A stretch of 64,000 bases of DNA, taken from contig NC_061070.1 of the NCBI RefSeq assembly GCF_021917145.1, forward strand, positions 13,724,772 to 13,788,771, read 5' to 3'. A model generated the notes under the pieces. That model saw only the letters and a program-made list of their open reading frames with translations, did not search any database and had not been told where the DNA came from. This DNA comes from Hypomesus transpacificus. Lineage: Eukaryota > Chordata > Actinopteri > Osmeriformes > Osmeridae. Each line of letters begins with the position of its first letter. Within the stretch, counting starts at the first letter, position 1. Made by a program: the position numbers and the translations under genes. Positions 39,807 to 64,000 of the stretch are shown in pieces.

Positions 39807-41024
39807 TGTCTTTGACACTTTTACTGCCACATGTTTAGTAGAATGGGTCACAAATTTGAACTCCAAACTATATAAAATCCCAATTGAACTGAAGTACTGT
39901 ACCATAAACTTAAGCTTCCAGATGGAGTAGCCAGATAACGTTAGAAGTTCAAATTTGCTAGCTGCAGTTGTTAGCCTGTTGACAATTTGTTTGGCCTGTT
40001 AAATATGCTTAGTTAATTATAGGTAGCCTGGCTACCTAACTTCTGAAAACAAACCTGTTTATAGTTTTACCAGCTAGCTAGCTACCTGTGAAACGGGTAC
40101 TATTTATGGTATTTGGCTGTATCGCAATACATTTTATCTTGCGCTAAAAGCTTAGCTAGCTGTACTTGCGCGGGCAAAGTGTATCTGTCGTTCGCGACCT
40201 TCGATGGCATGCGCTTCACATTTCAGCACCTGCACACCGTGGAGAGCGCCCACAGATTATTATGGTTCTGATCAAAATGCCAGCTTCTTGATCACCTTCT
40301 TGACCACCTGTAGTCACGGTGGAATTTACACATTTTAATCTATAAAGTCTAGAAAATGTATAAGGCATCTTAACATTAAAACGATATTATCTACTCATTA
40401 AGGACCATTAGCACATTATGACTTTACTTATTATATCCAAACGTTGTCCGTTACTTCATATTTTTACCACATTGCAATTTCAATTGCATAAATTCAATGT
40501 CACATTTGCTTTGTTTTGCAGAGGCTAGACTGAGTGATATGTAATGCAGGTTTTTTGGCCGTCTAAAAGTTTTGAGAGAAAAAAACTACTTCCTGTCAGC
40601 TTTTACTTCTTTACGGCTTCCTTTTTGAATGTGGACTTTGATTGGCTATTCTGATAGCTTCTAACCAATCAGCCGCCGCCTGCTATGGAGAAAGGAATAA
40701 ATGCAAGATGGCTCCTCATATAAAATCAGCCTCCTGGGTTGCTCTTTGTGAACAACAAAATTTTTCTTTAATACTTATCAGATTAAAGTTCTTATCTGGG
40801 AGTAGTTCTGAAGGTTAATTCAAGCTTTAAAGTGATCTATGGTTGAAAATTGGCAATAAGTTGCACAAGAAGTTACTGAAGAAACAAGAGGGACTGCTTT
40901 GGACCATGAATTGGTGAACGCATTTAGGCTGAATCCGGGCGGCAAGACGCACCAGCAGGCCCTACATGGTTCTCCCTGTTGAATGCGGAACGCATAATAG
41001 CACATTTAAACTGAAAATTTTGTC
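39807..41024. promoter_or_regulatory. cc2d2b-btaf1 head-to-head promoter region
   Basis: About 1.2 kb separates the tentative cc2d2b start (minus) and the btaf1 start codon (plus). An inverted CCAAT box (GATTGGCT, ATTGG at 40641-40645) and a direct one (AACCAATCAG, CCAAT at 40665-40669) stand 24 bp apart, followed by AAGATGGC (40705-40712), a YY1-like motif often found at transcription starts. No TATA box is evident. This looks like a TATA-less housekeeping promoter for btaf1 whose 5' UTR runs to 41024. Shared control of both genes is inference. Confidence 0.5.
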
Positions 41025-58075
<17,051 letters not shown>

Positions 58076-59000
58076 CCCACACCATGGGGACTCGACAGGC
58101 TCTTTTTGGACTTTCATTGGATTCCCGTCACACACACACACTCAGCTTGGCTTCTTGTCTCTTGAACCTTCCCCTTCCAATCCCAGCCATGTTCAGTGTT
58201 GACCCAGCCCCCCCTATTCTTAACCCCGTCACCAGCCCCACAACCAGGTGTCTCCGGAGCTTGTTTTCCCCCTTTGGTGGGGAACATGGAGGTACTGGAG
58301 GGACTAGGTTCCAGCTGCAGCTACATGGAACACCTACATCCTGAACCTCAAAGAAACCGAAAGTCTTAAAAAGCCCTCCCACACCCACTTCTTGTCTGCT
58401 GGAAAACCATGTGTGTGTGATTGAAAGGGAAAGGGAATGCGTTGTGGTGAACCCACACAGCCCTGGGCTGTTTTGTAGCTGGCTACTGAATTGGGCTGTG
58501 GGTTATAGACATGCTACGACTACAATAATGGATGTCCCTCCCATCCTCTCTGGTGGTTGGCTCTACTCATCCCTGCCCACGCACAGTCACGTGACCCCCC
58601 CCACCCCACCCTCCCTCGTCACCACAGCGACATCTGATCACTGAAAGATACGTCTACAGAACCCTTGTGAGAAGTGGCCACTGCACCAAAGCAGCGTTAC
58701 AGGGACTTCACCGTGGGGCCCAGCCAAACCCGGCACCTTAGACTCCTCGCTTCAAGTGTTTTAGGAAAAATGCAGACCTGTAAATATTTCAGTAATTGCT
58801 GCTTTTTGGTTAAACTGATTGAATTTGAATAAATTCTTCAGACCTTTCTGTTGTTTTTTGTTTGTAACAACCTCAATAACACCATCAAACATACTGTATT
58901 ACTGCCAGTAGAGGGTGTGGTCCTGTACTAACTGGGATGGGTGTTGAATAACTAGCAGAGCAGAACACTGCTTACGTGTAACATCCTTGAATAAACTGTG
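58076..59000 (+). other. btaf1 3' UTR
   Basis: Sequence after the btaf1 stop codon, with AATAAA at 58828-58833 and a second AATAAA at 58990-58995. No other coding feature. A CTCF-like motif (CCAGTAGAGGGT) lies at 58905-58916, between the two signals. Confidence 0.65.
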
Positions 59001-62000
59001 TACTTTTCCAAAGCCATAAGTGTTAGTTCCAGGGTTATTCCTATAAGATTGAGGTGTTTGGGCTACACAGGAGGCACACCAGGTGTCCAATCTGGATGTC
59101 TAATGGTTTCACAGCGCTGCGTTGGCAGGTGAGGATGTGGACATCTGGTGTAGCTGTGCAGTGGGACTCGTAAGAGAACGTGACAGTGGTGCAAGATAAC
59201 AGCTTGATGCATACAACGTCATATTATTGCATAGCACAGAAGTTTCATCTGACTTTGCCAATAGCAAGGTTTAACTTGCATGCAAATGTACCACACTACG
59301 GGGACTCATTCTCATCGCGTAAAGCTGTTCTCTCCAGATCTGATATGTTTGGATAGAAACGCATGCAGACATGCCCGGACACGTCCACCTCAGAGTCTTG
59401 AGGTAGAGTGGAATAAGGTCACATGGGAGGGGAAGAACTATCTGGAATGGAATCAAGCCAATAACGATTTTCTTTCACTGACATTCTGCAGTAACATATT
59501 TAAGTGTTCATATCAGTAATTACAATTGGCCTCAGGTGTTTCCTAATTAACCCGACTTGAGTTGTCAATCGACATGTATAAGAGGTAGAGTTCCTATCTC
59601 TACTTAGATGATCAGACACCCCACTCCAGACAGAGGGTACACAGAGATGAAAGGTGGAAAGGCCATGCAAAACACGACAATGTTTCACAGCGTCATACAA
59701 CTACGTTTAATAAGATTTGCTTATTAGTACAGAAAAGGGGAAAGTAAGGTAGGAACTACAAACTTAAGCAGTAGTAAGCATTAGCAGCATAGAGCTCCAT
59801 GTTATTTTTTTTATATCACAGTTATACTGCAAAGTCAGACAAGCAAGTCCAAGTCAACAATCTGAAAGCCTTGTCAAGATAGAACCAGTTATCAAATCAA
59901 ATTACAAACCTAAAAATAAACACAGATAACATAAAAAGTACATCTTAAAAAGTGGTGGGTTGTCTGTGAAAAAAGAAATATTGAGCACTTTTTTCTTATA
60001 TATCTATATGCATAGATATATATATACACACACACATATGTATATATACATATATATCCTGTTTTGAGATCACATGATGAAGAGGCCTACTGTTTACCTA
60101 CCCAGAGAGAAACGTCCATGAAGCAATAAGTGAATATACAGTGTACTAGCCAAATCTAGTGTTACATGAAATAGAAGTATCTATACAGAAGATTATATGA
60201 AAATGGCCTCAATCACCAAACACGATCATCTTTCTATTGAACCTTTGCCCTCTATTTTGCACATTTACAGTTGCATGGGTTTTATTGGGTATAAAATGTT
60301 TACTTAGCAAAATAAAAAAGGGCAATAAATTAACAAATACTTAGTGGTATGGTATAATACTGACCCTCGAGAGAAAGCAACCATGAGATTAGTATAGGAG
60401 ACGAGGAGTAGTAGAACACCACCTGTGAAAACGTGTATAAAAGGCAAGCTAGAAATAACATTCTCAGATAAGCATTTTAATTTTTCTTTTATCTCTTTTG
60501 GATGACCATGTTAGAAAGAGAGATTCCATGACATCATGTCGAGAGCATGTATCCATCAATAGAAGTGAGGGCACATGAGAAAATAGAGGGTTAGTGCGCA
60601 TCTTGGCCAAATAGGTTTATAGGTTAGGGCATTTGTAAGCTAACCATGTCCATTATGTGGTTTTTATCTTATTAATTTTGTTGGTGGGGGGGGAAGGGGA
60701 GCGGGGGGTTTAACAGCAGGGGCAGAAAGCTCTAAATTAAAGAGTTTGACCAGTGCAGTTTTTCTGACTAAGGTCCACAAACACACCTCTATCCATTAAA
60801 CTATGCAGTGATTCTGAACATTTACATTCATACTTAAATACAATCACACCAATCGACATGGCCAGATGTACCCACAGGGGCAAACCCACTATCACTAATT
60901 CAAAAGGGGGGAGGACATGCAACATGAGTGAATTATCTACAAGTTTGATATTTCCCATTGAAAGAAGTGTTGTGACATCTATCATGGTCATACAATGTAG
61001 TTTACTATACACATTGGGGTTGAAGTACTTAGTAGTAGTTGCAGAAACAGTAGGAGTGGCAAGTAGTGTTGTACAGCTTCCATAATATAACATACTGCAT
61101 ACCATTCTCCATACTGTCATTTTATTTTATTGCCCATTTATTTGTTTACATTGCCAATCACTTAACATTAATAACCAAATGCTTATGTGTTTTTTTTTCT
61201 CCTTAGATCATTGTCACACCAATGTAAGCAGCATCAGCGAGCTAACACATAAAGCTTTGCATTTCAAAAATCTAGACATTTTAGTAACAATATTACAAAG
61301 GTTTTTCAGCTTCAAAAAATAAGTGAACAAACAAAAAAATAAACTTTCTTAAAGAATTAGCATCATAAAATTAATTTATTCCAAGTAAAAATACAAAATA
61401 ATATTAATGACATTGACCAGATATGAAAGTCTCCCCCACAAATAACTATTAATGGTTGAGAAATAAGTCTGTAAAGAAAATACGAAATAAAAATGAAAAT
61501 ATGTAAATATGTTTAAATTCTTTTCTTTTTTAGCAAAATCTCTTAAAAATAATGAAAAATCTCTCAGTACAAAGGCTACATTACTACTGGAAGGTACTAG
61601 CATGTAGAGTAGGTAAATACACAGTAGAAAATGATTTTAGTGAATCACAATGCTTGCAATGAAAATAATTCTGCAATAAAGATTTATGCCTCTTTTTCTT
61701 TTTTTCTTCTTTTTTACAAACAGTACAAACAGTATTGCACATTACAACAAAGAATCAAGGTTCCTAGCCTTAAAAAATGGGACTAATTCAAGTCTTGCGT
61801 GAATAGAAGGCCACCATTCAATTGATGCACCTTGGGGGCTTTCGGTCAAGTTACAGGTGAAACACTTGTATTTTTTGTTTTAAAAATAACATTCTTTTCT
61901 TTCCATCATCTGCTCAAGGACCTTCAAAAGTCTATTTTCAAACAATGTCAGGCTAACAAATCAGGGTATGTTGCTTTTACAAAACAAAAGGGAGCACATA

Positions 62001-64000
62001 CTTTTAGGAAACATAAAAAAGTTTTCTTAAAAAAATAACATGAACAGAAGATTTCTTTCACAATTCTGGTCAGCATAGTAAATGATTGATTATAAATATA
62101 CAAAACAAGGGAAGTATCTTCAGTTGTTTTCTCTGAGCACCTGATAGAGCAGATATTTCTATAGATCTCTTACTTGAGAACTTGTGTTTTCCTTGGGTCA
62201 CTACCGCTTTTAGGGTTGTTTTGGGGCACCGTATTGCCACGGTGATCCGACCAGTGGGACACACACTAACCTCCTCTGTAATAAGGTAGACTCTGTACTT
62301 CAGCTAACTATATCATTATATTAAAGTTATAAAGCTCTAGCTCCTTCAGTTGATGTTTTTTCCAAAAATAAATCTTAAAATAAAAGCAAATAAGCATGAT
62401 AAAAATAAAATCAACCATCTGTTAAATCATTTCTCTCGAATAATTAAATTAATATATATTTTTTTATCTGAATAAACTTACTTTGAAAATATCAATTTCT
62501 CTCCTAATATATTTCAAAATTGAGGTATTGCAAAACATCATGTCAGTCAGAAAGCACACTTCTCCTTTTTTCTTTTAACAAAAAAAATTGCTGACTGTTG
62601 AAAACTGTCCAGATACAAAGAGTAGTGCATAACAAAATGTCTATCATAGAGAAGGAACAAACATAGAAAACCCTTCTGGGCGGGGAAAGAAATTTCACAA
62701 AAAATACCCAGAATTCACTTTCATAGGGATACTTATTATTACTCATTGTTTGCCTCTTTGTAGTTTTTTTTTCTATAAGTAAAAAAAGTATCTTCTGTTT
62801 AGTTTTGATTAGTTTTCTTTTACCAGAAACAGTTTGCGACTAAAACCAAGAGAGTACGACTGCGGGGAGCCAGCACGGGACAATCACGGCACACAGAAAG
62901 GGGGACGACACGTCTACTCGCAATGATGTAGGAGGATCCAGATGGATTGTCCACAAAACTGCTAAAACCAGTGTAACTTAGCCCCCAACTCCATTGATTA
63001 AACCCGAGCCAACTCCAAATTCGACAGCCAATCCTAAGTTTGTAAGTGTTGCATTTAGATCTCTTAAATGCCCCCCTTTGCTCCCACCCTCCCACCCTAT
63101 GCAGTAGCGTCGCAGCCCATTCAACTGCACCCCATATACCATAGGTTTTTAATAAAAAAATATGTCCACCATTTTAGCAGGTCATTTTTTCTACTTCAAG
63201 CTTTGCAGGAAAATCTGGATAAATATGGTAACCCAGCTAGCACACATGTTCTGGCAATGTTATTACAACTCCGTAGCCGTGTAGTGAGAACATTATGTGC
63301 AGGCTGAGGAGGAGCTCTGTTTTCTAAACCACAAGTCTCCAGTAGCTTTAATGTTGTCTTTGCTCTCTCATCACTGTCTTTCTTCCTTTTTGCAATGACC
63401 ACACAGATGCAACGATCTACCTTCCACCTCGAGGCCTTGAGGGTCACATCAGCTTAGTTTCACCTGGGGTCTCTATGTGTTGGTGGTTGGTACAAGTTGA
63501 ACAAGTGAGCTCTTTGGTTTTTTTGGGGGGGACACGAGCTTACGCTTTGTCAAAAGGTGGAGACAGCAGTTGTGTTTGTAGGTCAAGCTCACGTTATTCT
63601 GTTTTGCAATTCATGTGTTTGGGTCATACTTTGCGTCAGTGTGTGTATGTGTATGTGTGTGTGTGCATGTTGGTGAGTGTGAGAGGGTGTGTGTACTTGT
63701 TTGAATGTGAGTACAAGGTCGTATATACGTGTGTACACACTAGCTATGAAGTTTCACAGGACTTCTATGTCGGACATCAACAACAGTTAAAGCGAATCAC
63801 AGTTCTAGGCATACTCAGACCTAACTACATACGGTATAAAAAATTGCACAATTATATTAACAATCACTGCAAAAGGTACTTCACCTATCAGAGTTTTAAA
63901 TGGTATCCTACAATCTAATTGGATTGATTATAATAAGGTTGTTTTTTTCTCATCTGGTGGGTGTGTGTTAATCACCGCCTAGCGGTGCTGAGACTGTCTG
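59001..64000. other. Long AT-rich non-coding tract; possibly the 3' UTR of a convergent cpeb3 gene
   Basis: Five kilobases with no coding exon on either strand. The tract is rich in A/T, poly-T/A runs and ATA motifs, for example the TATATA/CACACA cluster near 59996-60058. In vertebrates CPEB3 lies tail to tail with BTAF1 and has a long 3' UTR, so this may be its minus-strand 3' UTR. That is inference from gene order only: no CPEB3 coding sequence is in the window. (GT)n-rich sequence lies near 63640-63690. Confidence 0.35.

Noticed and set aside
59001..64000. Short frames on both strands taken as possible cpeb3 coding exons
   Set aside because: None resembles RRM or ZZ zinc-binding sequence of the CPEB family; all are AT-rich chance frames.

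Overview
The window is vertebrate nuclear DNA, almost certainly from a ray-finned (teleost) fish. It holds multi-exon GT-AG genes whose order matches vertebrate 10q23-q24 synteny, with short introns, many (GT)n and (CT)n microsatellites, a Tc1-like transposon and fish-type dispersed repeats. No prokaryotic, viral, CRISPR or structural RNA genes were seen.

Layout: (1) 1-11,891, minus strand: the 5' part of dntt (terminal deoxynucleotidyltransferase). Four coding exons are found; the catalytic exons lie beyond the left edge. (2) 13,711-22,922, plus: blnk, a B-cell adaptor with 24 coding exons (514 codons), reconstructed with an N-terminal SAM-like domain, tyrosine motifs and a C-terminal SH2 domain. 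dntt and blnk are head to head. (3) 24,344-28,265, minus: znf518a, C2H2 zinc-finger protein (1,016 codons), tail to tail with blnk. (4) 29,226-30,791, plus: ccnj (cyclin J), head to head with znf518a. (5) 31,777 to about 39,806, minus: cc2d2b, a transition-zone C2-domain protein. (6) 41,025-58,075, plus: btaf1, the TBP-removing Swi2/Snf2 ATPase, 38 exons giving 1,853 codons, head to head with cc2d2b across about 1.2 kb. (7) 58,076-64,000: the btaf1 3' UTR, then a long AT-rich tract with no coding exon; by synteny it may be the 3' UTR of a convergent cpeb3 gene beyond the right edge.

The genes are not a functional operon. dntt and blnk both serve lymphocytes (V(D)J junction diversity and B-cell receptor signalling), ccnj is a cyclin, cc2d2b is cilium-linked, and znf518a and btaf1 act on chromatin or transcription. 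Mobile DNA sits in introns: an intact Tc1 element and two small inverted-repeat elements in btaf1, one in cc2d2b, and a dispersed repeat in blnk.

I did not find a clearly new biological system. The most interesting signals are the SAM-like start of blnk, a probable U12-type intron in btaf1, a 123-bp (GT)n tract starting exactly at a btaf1 donor site together with several UG-rich 3' splice sites, an intact Tc1 transposase gene, an internal duplicated module in znf518a, and a RUNX-type palindrome just upstream of the dntt start codon. Exon boundaries were read by eye from splice signals, reading frame and remembered family sequences; no alignment was run.
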